Shown: positions 50,450-63,745, numbered from the stretch's first letter. The stretch: 64,000 bases of DNA from Drosophila miranda (GCF_003369915.1 NC_046673.1:24419718-24483717), one strand, 5' to 3'. Notes: generated by a model from the sequence alone, not told the origin. Translations and numbers: made by a program.

Positions 50450-53290
50450 AAAGTCTGTTTGTTTTTTATAAGATATAGGGGCCCATACCAGACAGAGGGG
50501 CTCTGCTGCATAATGCGTCGTGATAGCGGGTTGGATTGGTGGGAGTATAACTTAAGTGGTTCATCCACTGATTCCACCAATCAGTTGATTTCTATCGGAA
50601 TATTAAATTAAGATTATATAAGGCACGGCACCCCACACCACACCCCTCTGATAACGGAACACACAAAAATGGTAGTAGCAGGCGATTTAATGCGAATATC
50701 ATTCTAAATCCAAAGTGACACAATCCGATAAGGGATACCGTGGCACAGAGGGTGAGGAATAAACCGTACGATTCGCTGATTTACAGAGAGCACTATAAAA
50801 AGTGTGGTGAGGACCGCTGATTCACTGGCCGCCAATTGATTTACTGCACTTTGGGTCTCACTTACTTTCCTCCGTCAAACGATATTACCAGGCGGAAGTC
50901 GGGGGACGAGACGGGAGGAGGTTCTGTTCTGCACTGTTCAGCTGTTGAAGATCAAAGTCCAATACGGTTTATAAAGACCTGGGAATTATCCGTTTGCCGG
51001 TACTACTATCAAGTATCAATATCAACCCGTGCCATCGTCATATGAAACATCTATAAATAATGTGTCGAAAACACTTTCAAAGGTTTCAAGTGCCACCGCA
51101 ATTGACGTTCGTTTCGATATGTAGTCGATGAATAGTCGAATCGAGTCGAGTCGGATCGGATCGCATCAGATCTTTGATAGCCACAGGAGGGAAGCACAGC
51201 TGATGCCTTCAGTGGGGGTCGCAAGTCCAGTCCACAACTCAAAAACTCAACAATGGAGGCAATCAATCGATGGGGCGACCTTGCAAGCGATTATCTTCAA
51301 AACAATAAAAACACGAAAGACCCCTCTTTCTCTCTCTCCTGCTCTTAGTCTTTAATCTCAAGATTCTCAAGGTGAAGATGAATGAAAAGAAAATGATGAC
51401 CAGACATTCTTTATTCTTTATGGCTATTTCCTGAGCTCGTAAATCCCAAAACGAATCCGCTTAATCACAGCAAAACCATAGCCAAACTAAAGGCTGTAAC
51501 CACGTTAATCTTCCGATAAGATTGACTACACGATGTGGGTATTAAAATGGAAAAACTGAAGGACCCACCACCCAGCTAACGTCTCTTTTTGTTGTTCCCA
51601 CGACACAAGACCGTCCACCGGGCACTACCGTCCATCCATAGTCCGATCGGATCGGAGCGAATCGTATCGGACAGTGGACAGTGGAATTCCTGAAGCTTTG
51701 CACTCGATTTCAAGTGACTGTCACATAAATTATCGATGTGCGAATACCAGCGACGCCAATAGTCGACTCACGCCGTTCACACTCGTCCCTAATGGAGGAG
51801 CGGCAAGTGCCGTGCCCCAAGTGCTCCCAAAGTGGATGGATGGCCCGGATCAAAGATACCGTCCCCACCAATTGACTAATACAATAAATGTCTCTGATTA
51901 TCGATTTTTGTTGTTGCTTATAGCCCACACCTGAATGGGGTGATATGATTTGATTCGACTCTATTCACTTCCTATATGCATACGGTAAATATCCGAGTAT
52001 TATTATCATTTTTGTTGGGTTCCTGCGAATCTGATCGACGATTCTTGAGAAGTCTTTTTCGATGAGGGTTCTGTTTCTAGGGTAGAATATTCATCACTTA
52101 ATTGATTGATTTTCCATTGAATTTATTTTTCTATTTCATAAAATGATAGTTTAATTTTCTATCTTTGTGTAAATCAATCCCTACTTTCAGTATAGAATAC
52201 CATCAGTTTCATCTATATCCTATCTTAAACTATTCTTACTTGAGTATTTTAGCTTATACCATTCCATTTTATGAAGCCCCTATTGAATATCCATTCTACC
52301 ACATATCTCTACAGATCCCTAATCTTTTGTATTGGTTAATTTGTATGATATTTCTTCTGAAAATGGTCAATATCAAAGATTTCTATAAAATAGTAATTTA
52401 AATATCCTCTCCTCGGGCCTTCATTCTATTACTTTGTATACCATCCCATCGCATTCCGTTCTATTACTTTTCATACTATAAAATTCCCTTCCATCATTCT
52501 TGTTCCTTTCTCTTATAGCATACATTCCCTTACGAGTATCTCCTTCTATTTCATCCCATCTTTACCTTCTTCCAAAGCCTCTCAACCCCACCCCCTTTTC
52601 ATATCGGCCTTGAATGTGGACTACCCTCGGATTTGCCTAATCACGATATCTGCTAATATATCTCTGGCCAACCGAAATTATCCGATAATTGTCTGTTTCG
52701 CGCGTTCAAAGTCCCAAAAAATTTTCAGTAATTTAATTAAACCAAATCTCGGTATGGTTCCGTCATTGGATCGGTGGTCGTTGGAGCCATTGCCATTATC
52801 GTTGCATGAACTGTCTGCAATCTTGGCCCAGAGATCTGGCGATTACTATTTTTGGCTTTGACATGAATTTATGGTCGCCAGGGACCGTCCATCCGTTTGT
52901 CCGTTCGCGCAGCCAAATCCGCCGGCTAAATCCATGCCGGAGAACGGAGACCGGAGACCTACACGAGAAACGACAGGCCAGGCCAATAAGAACCAGATAA
53001 GACAGCACCTTGATAATGTGGAGCCAATGCAAGCCAATTGATTAGGAGACGCGTTCTATCGTCTTATCGTTCGGTGTGCGGCTAAGAGAGAGACCGGTAC
53101 CCCTACCTGTACCTGTATCTATGTTGGAAATATTTATAGATCCCAGGGGCGGCTGGTGCTTGGTCATCGCCGGTGCTGGTGCCCGGTGTCGGCGACTCAA
53201 GTACCCCCACTCCACTCCCACTCGCACTTGCCCTGCCCACTGCCCACTGCCCACTGCCACAGTCACAGCCACTCCCCCGCCCAATCGATA
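50450..53290. other. Intergenic DNA between nej and the acyltransferase gene
   Basis: No gene seen. From about 52140 to 52610 the + strand is unusually pyrimidine-rich, with the 12-mer TTCTATTACTTT repeated at 52424 and 52459. Nothing else recognised. Confidence 0.5.
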
Positions 53291-53293
53291 GCC

Positions 53294-53330
53294 TATAAAA
53301 GTCACCGATCCCGCCGATTGCCACTCAGTT
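53294..53330 (+). promoter_or_regulatory. TATA + initiator core promoter
   Basis: TATAAAA at 53294-53300 and TCAGTT at 53325-53330. The initiator A (+1) is 53327, putting the TATA box at -33 to -27, close to standard spacing. The leader is 98 nt before the ATG at 53425. This type fits a regulated, tissue-specific gene. Confidence 0.8.
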
Positions 53331-53424
53331 CTCCATCCTTCCGCAACGCTGCGCGCTCGCGTCGAGTCGTACGAGCAGCAGTTCCACGAGATCGCAAACA
53401 GGATCCACACACTCCCGCAGGATT

Positions 53425-56400
53425 ATGGGACGTCTCCATGTCCTGGCAGCAGCGCTGCCGCTGCTCCTGATTGCGGCGGTATCCGCTGAACCTTCGAACA
53501 ACGACCTCCTCAGCGGCTACTCCACGCCAATGGAGGGCAGCATGGCCCACAAGTTCTTCGCTCTGGCCGCCGACCAGGCCATCCTTGCCAATGCCACCAC
53601 CAGCCAAGTGTCGCGCAGCCAACGCGATGGCGATGATGAGGAGGATCATCCCGTGTACGACGACGATCTGTGCGACCGAGATTTGATCCGCATCCGGGAC
53701 GCCATCGCCAACACCGAGGAATGGGCCCTCGAATGTAAGCTGGAAATGTGATGTGTGATTTGTGTTTTGTGTTTTGTCATTTCAAGACATACGCAAAGTG
53801 AATGGACAGCAGTATCCAACGTATAAAGATGCATGCCATGCTGTAGGCAGACCGCGCAGACCGCGATGTCTCTCAATTTTGCTCTCACTGAAAATCGATC
53901 TTCCTCTTCGTATTACTCATTGATCGTTTTCCGTAGTTCGTAGATAATAATTTCAATGATAACAATTGTCTGACATTTGGAGCTTCATCAAATGAATGTC
54001 CTATATCTATATTCTTTCCTGCATGCTATCGCCCCTTAGTTCGCGTTTCCCCCTAGGCACGGCTTGCTGTTACTTCTGAGTCTTCCAAATCTCATATTTC
54101 ATGTATCCCTTATAAGATTTCAATGAAGAGCATACTCTGTTCTCTCCTTCTTATCCCTCGTTTATTACCCATTTTAATGGGTTCTTTCCAGCTCTACCTC
54201 TTTGCCCATTCATAAATCCATTTTTGCCTCGTTTTCGCCTTTACGATGGGCTGTAAATTCAATTTTTATACTACCCTTAATCATCGCATAACAAATCAAA
54301 ATTTGATTTTCCCCATTCTTTGGGTGGCAATTTCCGGCGATAAGATCTGGTTAATGGCATTCAGGATGGGATTACGATAAAGATCTCGAAAAACAGAAAA
54401 TAAGTCCTTTTCTAAATGGTTTCCATTTGCATGCATTTTGCAATCATTCGATTCGATTCGATCGTATTTCATGTTCTATATCGATAGAGTACCCCGCCGT
54501 CCAGTAATTGTACCAAAGAGTGCATTTTATGGGGTCTATAAATCAGTGAACGTTATGCAAGAAAACACCGGAGGAGGCACCTTCTGGTTAATTGCACAAT
54601 ATAATCGTAGAAGTTTTGTGAAAAACCAGAACCTAATCTCGCTCCTGGCTATCGCTGCAAATCCCCAATGCAGGCGGGGCCATCGATATCGATAAGCATG
54701 GCGATATAGTCCAGATTTGTCCATGGTCTTTTGTGTGGGGTGGGGAGATTAAACATGGAGACGAAGACGACTCACCCTCTGTTCTGTTTCTCTTTGCAGT
54801 TCCTGACACTTGGGGCCGCCTGCCCATGGGCCTGTTCTGGGGCCACACGATCAGCATGGGGCAGTACGAGGAGTGCGTGGCCGCCACCAACACCTACGGG
54901 GACGAGATCCGCGGGCAGTACTGCCTGGCGACCCTGAACATCACCATGTTCTACAAGGATGTCAAGAAACGAGGCGAAGAGTTCCAATCATCGCGCATCA
55001 GCTACAAGCAGACCGATCCCGAGATCTTCGAGCTCGGCATCTGCATTCCCAGCACCTGCAGGCCCAAGAAGACGGATGCCCTGCTCAAGGATGTGATCAG
55101 CCACTTCTATGGCGGCGATGTCGTCGCTATGGATGTCGATATGGTCACCCAGACCCGATGCAAATATGATGCCCCCATCACACTGCGAGGCATTGATATA
55201 TTTGCCATGTAAGTGATCGATTTTTAGATGGGACAATAGAACAGAAGGGAGAAGAGAGATTTCTCTGTGATTTTATAGATTTAGATGGGAGGGAATGGTG
55301 AGATATACATACTAGACTAAAACGGATATAAAACAGTTAGGATAAAGTATAATTATTATGCGAAGCCGAAGGGCCACCGTTGTTGCGATAGAGAGATTTC
55401 TCTGTGGAACAGATGTTGAATAGGTAATCCAGAATCAGGAAGTTTTGGCAAAATGCCAAATCAAAAGTGGAACTGAAAACTGAAAACAATAGGCCCATTT
55501 CCAGATAAGATAACAAAGAGAATTGAAGTACCGTTCTTGGACTGTGATAAGAGTCTACCTTAGAGTAGAGTAGCTTTTCTAATTAATTAAATCAATCAAT
55601 GGAGTGGAATTGATTGTGTATTGTATATTTATCCTTCATTCCTTTCGACAGCATCTTCTTCTCGACGATTGTGTTCTTTATGATTGCCAGCAGTGTCTAC
55701 GACTACATACAGACCCGCAAAAAGGGTAAGGCAATCATCCACATCATACCCTAGGGAATTCTCGTGCTAATGAATGATCTGGTTTTTTTTGTTTTGATTT
55801 TATTGTTGTGTAGCTCCCAAGAGGCCACTTCTGATCGCCTTCTCTGTGCTGCACAATGCCCCGAAGATCTTCACGGTGAAGAAGGTGAACAATCCGAATG
55901 TGATCCACTGTTTGAACGGCCTGCGTTGCTTCAGCATGATGTGGGTAGTGTTCGGGCATGGCTACATGACCTTCTACGACCTGCCGCACATCAATCGGAA
56001 TAAATTCTACACGTGGGTGGAGACCCCCTACTCGATGCTCGTCCAGAACGGATCCCTTTGCGTGGACACTTTCTTCTTCATGTCCGGTCTGCTGATGTGC
56101 TGGGGCGCCTTCCGTGAGCTGGAGAGAACGAAGGGCAAGCTGAACATACCGATGATGTACTTCCATCGGTATATTCGGCTCACACCGGTGGTGGCCGTTG
56201 TGGTGCTGTACATTATGTCGCTGTACAAGTACTCCGGCGAGGGACCCATGTGGTTCAAGCTGGGCACCCAGGACAAGCGCTGCGAGGACTCCTGGTGGGC
56301 GACGCTCATCTATATCCAGAACTATGCCTACCCCTATCACATTGTGAGTGTCGTGTCCAATCTCTGAAACTGAAGCTCTGAACCTCTGGAACTGAAAGTC

Positions 56401-57456
56401 TGAATCTCTCTCTGAATTTCTAGTGCGTGTCACAATCCTGGTATCTGGCTGTCGATACGCAGCTGTACTTCCTCTCGCCCCTGTTCCTCATTCCGCTGTG
56501 GAAGTGGGGCAAGAAGGCCCTCATACCCATCTCGATCTTCGGTCTGATCTGCCTTGCCGGAACCTTTATCACCTTCATGCTGGAGGACTTCACCCTGTTC
56601 CGCGTGCAGGACGATCATGTGGATCTGCGGCAGAAGATGACCTACTATCCCACCCACACGCGCATACCCACGTGGCTGATTGGCGTGATCTTCGGCTATT
56701 TCCTGTTCACCCGCAACCGCGGACGCCAGATCCCGCTGGCCAAGGTCTGGGTGGTCATTGGCTGGACGGTGGCCTTCGGCACCATGCTGGCGGATATGTG
56801 GGGTCCCTACTGGCGCATCCTGCCCGAAACACCCAACTCGCCGCTGATCGAGGGCGCCCTCTTCGAGCCGCTCAGCCGCTCCTCCTGGGCTCTGTCCATC
56901 GGATGGATCGTGTGGGCCTGCTACAACGGACACGGTGGGCTGATCAACGACTTCCTCTCGTGGAGCTTCTTCACAGGCTTCAGTCGTCTCACCTACTGCA
57001 TGTACGTCATCCATCGCATCGTCCAGCTGGTAAATGCCGCCCGCCTCCAGACCGACACCCATTTCTCTAACTATGATGCGGTAAGTTTTTCTTTCTCTCT
57101 GCTCTCTCTGCTCTCTCTGCTCTCCCTCATTACCATTTCGAATCTCTCGCTTACAGATTCTTCGCTGGTGGCATGACTTTGGCATCACCCTGACGGCCTC
57201 CATATTCGCGACGCTGGCCTTTGAGGCCCCCATCCTGGGCATCGAGAAGGCCATCTTTGGTGGCTCCAAGGCGCCGCCCAAGAAGCCCTCGCCCGGCGAT
57301 CTGGCTAAGAGTGCCGCCCCGGAGGTCAAGGAAGCCGCGCCTACCGCCTCTGACCCTGCTCCTGCCCCTGTCAGTGGAAGTCCTGCTACAGTGGAGACTG
57401 AGGCAGAGATCACGCCCTCGCCCGGAAGCACCACCGAGGAGCTGTCAAAGGTTTAG
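53425..57456 (+). CDS. NRF-6-type membrane acyltransferase (acyltransferase-3 family)
   Basis: Six coding exons: 53425-53734, 54800-55208, 55652-55725, 55814-56343, 56424-57080, 57157-57456; phases agree, 759 aa. A signal peptide covers residues 1-21 (MGRLHVLAAALPLLLIAAVSA). A Cys-rich extracellular NRF domain spans about 80-235 (LCDRD, YEECV, YCLA, GICIPSTC, TRCKYD). A first membrane span follows at about 237-258. The acyltransferase-3 core runs from about 290 to 688 with many hydrophobic segments, the FGHGY histidine motif and RYIRLTP. The tail (690-759) is Pro/Ala/Ser/Thr-rich and probably cytosolic. Relatives include C. elegans NRF-6 and fly Drop-dead, linked to lipid or yolk transport; the substrate is unknown. 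I cannot name the melanogaster orthologue with confidence. No disabling change seen. Confidence 0.92.
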
Positions 57457-57528
57457 ATCCCCTGAGCAGGGAACAGTGAAACAGCAAACACGAACCAATT
57501 TTTTTCTTGTATTTAGTTAGTTTTATTT

Positions 57529-57534
57529 ATTAAA
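57529..57534 (+). terminator. Poly(A) signal ATTAAA
   Basis: ATTAAA lies 73 bp after the acyltransferase stop codon, in an A/T-rich stretch. It implies a very short 3' UTR before the next promoter region. Confidence 0.5.
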
Positions 57535-57567
57535 AAATATTAAAAAGAAATATCGTTTGAATTTGGC

Positions 57568-57977
57568 GCCAGTCACACTGTAGTGCAACCATCCGACACT
57601 ATCGGTGTCTTCAGTTTTGAAAATTTAGCTTGTCATCCATGGTATATAAATCGATCATGAATGGTCTGTAATGGTACTCTCATGAAATCAGTCAATTAAA
57701 GGTCGTACAATATAAAAGCTGAGCAAAATATGCTTGTGACGTTCACCGGTAGTAGAATTTTGCACAGAATATCGATGTAGTAAACAATCGAAAACGATCT
57801 TGGTATATTAAGGTTGCCCTTGCCTGTCATTGTATTTTATGGTCCGCCTTTACATGCCCTGCGCTCGTACGTGTTCGGTTGCAACTGCAAGAGCTAGGCA
57901 AAATGACGTAGTCGGGGTGGTATGGGATGTAGATGTTAAACGGCGCGAACAACGGATGACGGAGGTTTCTCACACTG
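57568..57977. promoter_or_regulatory. Motif 1-like elements and first 19-bp repeat copy
   Basis: CAGTCACACTG near 57568 and CTCACACTG near 57969 resemble core-promoter Motif 1 (YGGTCACACTR). Between them lies GTTAAACGGCGCGAACAAC (57935-57953), repeated exactly at 58437. This could be a second or divergent housekeeping promoter; no supported - strand gene was found. Confidence 0.35.
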
Positions 57978-58337
57978 GCGCTTCCATGGGGTTTATATGA
58001 AAGAGAAACGGGCAAAAATTCCTGAAACGTACACAAGGTTGTCGCTTTTGGTAATTACCTAAAAATGTAGTTAATATATAGCAAAAGTGTACTTAGCGCG
58101 TAGTTACCATGTCAAGAAATGAATTTAGTGGAAATTGCTGTTGACCGGTTTTGCTTAAACCTTATTTTATAAGCAATGCAATCAAGATGCAAACTTAAAT
58201 TTAGCTATTCTTATAGGAAACCGTTTTAATAATCAGATAAAATTATGAGTTCTGAGCTGAGGGTCTTAGCTAGCTGGTAATATTCAGCCGAATATCAAAA
58301 AGGATGGAATATTATGGAACTTGAATACAAATAATTC

Positions 58338-58455
58338 GTCAGTATATTTTGAAAATCGTCACGTATTTTCGGTATATTTCTGAGGGTCGGACCGTATATC
58401 TTATCGATAAATCCTCACACTGTATGCGGTGTAAAAGTTAAACGGCGCGAACAAC
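58338..58455 (+). promoter_or_regulatory. Housekeeping-type promoter: Motif 6 x2, DRE, Motif 1-like
   Basis: Motif 6 (KTYRGTATWTTT) matches exactly at 58338-58349 and 58368-58379. A DRE (TATCGATA) is at 58402-58409. TCACACTG, the Motif 1 core, is at 58415-58422. The second copy of the 19-bp element is at 58437-58455. These motifs together mark TATA-less, dispersed-start promoters of broadly expressed fly genes. A short coding exon follows about 170 bp downstream. Confidence 0.65.
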
Positions 58456-58623
58456 GACAACACAACAGTGTTGTTGTTGTTGAAACAACACACAAATAAA
58501 GCGAATTTTTTTCTAAGTTACGAAAAGTTATGATTATACCGCAGAAATATTTTCGCCAAAAAGAATATCGCCAACAAATATAATATCACACAAACATATA
58601 TATCAATATTCAATATATCAATA

Positions 58624-58653
58624 ATGGCGTCGGAGGCAGAACAACAAGAATTT
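58624..58653 (+). CDS. Candidate first coding exon (10 codons) of an unidentified gene
   Basis: ATG in a good context (ATAATGGCG) opens ten codons, MASEAEQQEF, ending exactly at a consensus donor GTAAGT (58654), phase 0. It lies just downstream of the housekeeping promoter. No downstream exon was recognised before 64000, so the rest lies in or beyond a long first intron. Ten residues are too few to name the gene. Confidence 0.5.
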
Positions 58654-61515
58654 GTAAGTGTTGCTCGAAACAATATTAAAATTTAAAATTGTTATTCATT
58701 TCGAAAGGGTACAATTTAAATAAAGTGATTCGCCTGCGTGGCTGCGGGGGTAAATATGCCTGCTCCAAAGCGATGTGCAGGCGTTGCCACAAACAGAACA
58801 CAAAAAACAACAAAGGAAGGAAAAGACTACACCGAAATTTTTTGCGTGCGTGTTTTCAACCTGTATTTCTTTGCTGGTATTTGTGTGCGTGAGTGTGCGG
58901 GCTTAGGAGTGTGGGTGTGTGTGGAAATTTCGTCAGAGTGGTGCAGGCGAGTGCGTGCGTGTGTGTGTGTGTGTTCGTGCCGCTATTGCATCTTCGAGTG
59001 CGTGGTCGTTTGTGTGTGTGTGCCTGTTTATGTTTGCCAACACGTGCCGCCTCCTGCCTAACCAGGCATCCCATACCTCCCACACTCTGGAATTCCAATG
59101 CACCGCAATTCCAATTCCCATTCCCATTCCTGTTCCAGTCCCAGTCCCAGTCACCCCACCCCTCTCCTCTTTCGATCGAGGCAGTGGCACACTGTTATCA
59201 GCTTATAATCGTAACTGTAACCCTGCTGCCGTGTGTGTGTTTTTTCGTGAGTGTGTGCCAGTGTAAGTGTGCGCGGGTCTCGCTTCATTAGGGAAAGTGA
59301 TTTCCGGGGCTGTGTGTTGCAAGCAAGGGCCACAGAAACCAGTTTCGGCCAACAGGCGGCAGAGGCCCAGGAAAAACGCTTTCCCTTTGCCAAATGCCTT
59401 TTGTGGTGTGCTGCTGCTGTTACTCTTTCTTCTGGCCCGTCTGTCTCTCTATGTTGGCCAATTGTGTTACCATTCCGTTGCACAAATCTTTGTGCCCAAT
59501 CCCTCACCCACACACACACACACCCTTGAACATACAACACGAACATGGAAACAGGCAGAAAAACACAAAAACACACACAGACAGCTGTTGGCGCGGGTTC
59601 ATTGTTTGTTTAATCGCCCCGCCAAAGGGTATGGAGAAGGGGGGCGGGCATGCAAAATATTCGGAATGAATCTTCGTTGGAAATACATTCCCCTCCCAAA
59701 TCAAATTGCTTTAAATATGTAAACCCGTATTCTCAGGGGACGGGGAGGGGGAGGGGGACGTTTCCAATATTCGCCACATTTTGGAAAGATGTTCTGTTTT
59801 ATAGAGATACACATCTACATATGTATGTACGTACGTAAGAAGGAGAGCAATAGAGGGTATCTCACAGTCTTATGTACAGCTTCTGTGATTGTTTTTTTTT
59901 TTTCTCTTTGCTGCGGAAATTTACTTAGATTTTCCATTTCCATTTGCATTTTGCCCGAAACGAATCGGAAGCTCTGACGCTGAGGCTGGTTGTCTTTTGT
60001 TTATGTTTTTTTCACTGATAATTTATTTTTGTTCCATTGAAGTGTTCCCCTCTCTCGGCCAGCTTTTGCGCAAAAACCCCATAAACTGTTGCCTCCCTAG
60101 TTCTGTGGAAATCTTGTGTTTGTATTTGCATCTTGTATCTCTGGCCCCGAAAATGTTCATTCATTTGAATTTTTGCAAAAGGTACAACAATGGGACGGGA
60201 GCGGAAGGCAGGGAAGGGGGGGAGTTATAAGGTTTTTCCGGAATAATGATTCCAATTACAGAGTTCCGTGGAAAACGATTGCCATGCGGATGGACTGCCT
60301 TCCTTGCCTTTTGCCACGTTCGTTCTTTCGGGTGACCCAGAATATCATACGGTAGAATATAATACGGAAACCCTCTCTACACGGACCACCTGTGGGGGAA
60401 TGTGGGGGAGATTTACCTTTAAGAAGGAAAACCCATACATACTAAGACTCGTATCTTTCACATTCTCGACTGAATATTTATCTTCACTCGTGCATGGAAT
60501 TGTATCTCATGAATAGAATATTCAATTAACTATCTTTTTCTCACTGGCATATCCTTTTCTTGATTATGTTGTGTGTCATCCAGGGAGGGCAGGGAGCCTC
60601 CCCTCGCCCCGCCATTCCCGTCATTGTATTTGCATCAATTTGCGCTTGTTTCCGTGTGTGGCGTGTGTGTATGGGTATGGCACACAGCACAATTGATTTC
60701 GCTTGAATTGACATTACAGACTACAAATTGTTGCATTTTCATTGTTGCACATTTGCCAACTTTTGTGGATGCCACCCCACGCCCCACACCCCACAGCACA
60801 CCACACGCCTGCCTGCCCCACTGTCTGTTTGCTCAGTGCATAAATCAAATTGCTCATAAAAAGTGCAGACACTCGGGCAGCAGCAGCAGCAACCACACTT
60901 CAGCCATCGCTGCCTCTGGCTCTGGCTCTGGCTCTGGCTCTGCCCCTCTTTGTGTGCACACAAATAAATTTATTCTGCGTCGTGTGTGTGTGTATTCCAC
61001 TAAATAAAGCAATGGCAGGGCAGTGGGGGGAGTCCCCCTCTGGCTCTGCCCCAAAAACTTATGAAATATTTGTATCCTGGTGCTGTGCACTGGCTGCCCT
61101 TTTTGGGCTTGCCCTGAATTTATTATAGTATCCTTACGGACGGGATGGTGGATGGGGGGGGGGACACAGTACAATGACCCACGGGGTAGGCACGGGGCAT
61201 GGAGCATGGGGCATGGCAGTGGTACAGCCTGTTGCTGTGCCCTGAGGCTTCTTCTCATTTCTTTTCTTCCTCATTTGCGTTGATTAAGCCGCAAGGGCTG
61301 CCACCGCAGATAGCAGCAGTGGCAGTGGCAGAAACAGCAACAGCAGTGGCAGCCACAATAACTTTCATTAAAAACAAAAAAAAGGCGAATAAAAGTAGCA
61401 ACAAATAAAAAGAGAATGAGAATGAGAATGAGAATGGAACACAAAACTGCGTTGTGGAACGAAAGCACACACATGCGGAGGCAGCCGCACACACACTCGT
61501 CCATCCGTATCCATA

Positions 61516-61518
<3 letters not shown>

Positions 61519-61549
<31 letters not shown>
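61519..61549. repeat. (GT)n microsatellite
   Basis: Pure GT dinucleotides, about 15 units. Confidence 0.9.
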
Positions 61550-61552
<3 letters not shown>

Positions 61553-62028
61553 ATGGGTCAGGCCCAATGCACTCTTATCAACAGAGAAACACCAGAGAAC
61601 AACCCACTAACAAACAATCAGAAACAGCAGCAGAACCACAAAACACCCGAACCACCCACCAACCCACCATCCCACCAACCCAACAGCTATCCGAAACGGA
61701 ACCAAACCGAAATCAAAACTGGAACACAGTTGGACCCTGCACCCTGGACACGGAGAGAGAGAGGCAGAGCGAGAGGAGCCCTGGAGCTCTAGGCCTATCC
61801 TATCCAAAATGAAAGAATAAAAGGGGACCAAATGCAGAAGACTGCAGAAAAGGATACTGTTTACTAGGGAGGGAAGGGAGTGTTTTTCCCCAAACAAAAA
61901 AAAAGAAAAACCCTTAAATCCAGAAATCCAGAAATATGTACCATGAAATATATAGCTTAAATTATAACTTAAAGATTACCCTGTTTGCGGTCACGCGGCC
62001 CTGGAAAGATATCCAACTAAATTTTGTT

Positions 62029-62055
62029 ATACCCGATACTCAAAGAGTATGTGTA
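62029..62055. repeat. Mobile-element-like end: ATACCCGATACTC with hairpin
   Basis: Third copy of ATACCCGATACTC. It overlaps a short perfect hairpin, ATACTC-AAA-GAGTAT. This arrangement is familiar from degraded Drosophila repeats. No element body could be delimited. Confidence 0.35.
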
Positions 62056-63702
62056 CATAGATTGTGTAGATTTGTGGTGGAAGAGGATTTAGTGTGTCGG
62101 CTCCTGTGATATCCTACTGAATCATTTTGGCACCCTACCACCCCACAAAAGGCGAAAATCAACCACCCAAGATACAAGAAAACCGAGAACGCAGAATCAT
62201 AGAGAATGGCCATATCTACCAGGTTGTCGAATCTGGAACAGGTCAGATCATTATAGTAGCCAGAGGGAAGAACTGAAATTGCTACCTGAAATGGCTAGGC
62301 TACCCCCAGCCACGCGCCTACTCACTCTCTCTCTCTCTGTCTCTGTCTCTGTCTCTGTCTCACGCACTCTGCCTCGTGGTGTTGGTGTGCGAATAAGAAG
62401 CTCACATATAGTAAGACGTTCCCGCTCCTTCTTTGGGGAAAAGTCATCCCAACAAAAAGGGGGGTTTGTGAAAAAGAAACTACTCTACAATCGACGCTAT
62501 CGTGGGAAATGTTCATTTATACAAATTGTAGTTTAAGGCATATCTTGATTGCATTACAATTAATTGTTATAGCCAGAGCAACAGGGCCGCCTTCAGGCTG
62601 GAGGTGGAAGTATTGCTCCTTCTTATACTAAGTGCCTCTGCATTCGATTATAAATTATGCTTAAATATAGAATATAGTCTTTAACGATGCTTGTTGATTG
62701 CCTATTTAGAGCGCAGCGTACGAGTGCTCGTGTGATTACAATAGAGTAGATATACTATGTGCAGTAGCTACATGTACATACATATACTTGCCAGTGTATT
62801 CGCATTTTGTGCACTGCAATATGAACAGTATGCACGGGTATGTACTACATATATGGTATACTATATACCATTTCATAGTCGGAAAATGCGTTGTAGTGCT
62901 CTCGCCCTCGGGGAAACTTCTTTCGGGGCTATACCCCAAAGAAAAGAGCTACAATTATTTCAGTGCAACAATAGTCTGTCTGAAGTCTTTGTCCATTTCT
63001 GGTTTCTCTTCTGTTTTATCTTCGGGGATCTTTTGTAGACTAATTCGAATTTAGAATCCATTCAACAATCCCCAATGCATATCCAATCCAATTCCTTGCA
63101 ATCTGAATTCTGAATTCTGTCTGGGATCTGTTCGAAATGGGGAGGGGAGGACAGTGCCTGGGCCGTGGCTATATTTATAGTTAATTGAACTCTATAAGCA
63201 CTTTGCCGGCCACAATTGGCTATCAAATGTCGCCGGTCGCCGGCCACCCTCTCCCTATCCCCTGCTCTGCTTCCGCCTGCAATTGTTGGCTATAGCCTGT
63301 TGTTTGGGGCCTCTTCCCCAGGGAGGCGCCACCAACGAACCACCCACTTAATGGACATATTGCTTCCGAAGTGGGTCAAATATATGCCGCTTGGTGCCTG
63401 GTGCCTGGTGCCTGGTGCATGGTGCCTGCTGCCTGGATGCCTGCTGCATGGTTTAATCACGGCAGGGATCTCTCCTGGTCCGAAGTTTATTACGATTTTC
63501 CCTTTATTTATGCATAATTGAAGGAACTATTGCGATGCGATGTGTGGGCGTGGCAGTGGGCGCTGTGGATAGTGGATGGGGGATGGGGGATAGGGGATAG
63601 GGGATAGGATAGGGCAATGTATTGTTGTTTTACCATCATTCCTCTCTTCTCATTCGCTTCTATCCCAATCCGTGGCTTCTCTGTGGGAGGTTGTTGAACC
63701 CC

Positions 63703-63704
<2 letters not shown>

Positions 63705-63742
<38 letters not shown>
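63705..63742. repeat. (CA)n microsatellite
   Basis: Pure CA dinucleotides, about 19 units, preceded by a C run. Confidence 0.9.

Positions 63743-63745
<3 letters not shown>

Noticed and set aside
57827..58036. 69-codon - strand open frame near the 58-kb promoter region
   Set aside because: No downstream exon, no conserved-looking sequence; it overlaps promoter motifs.
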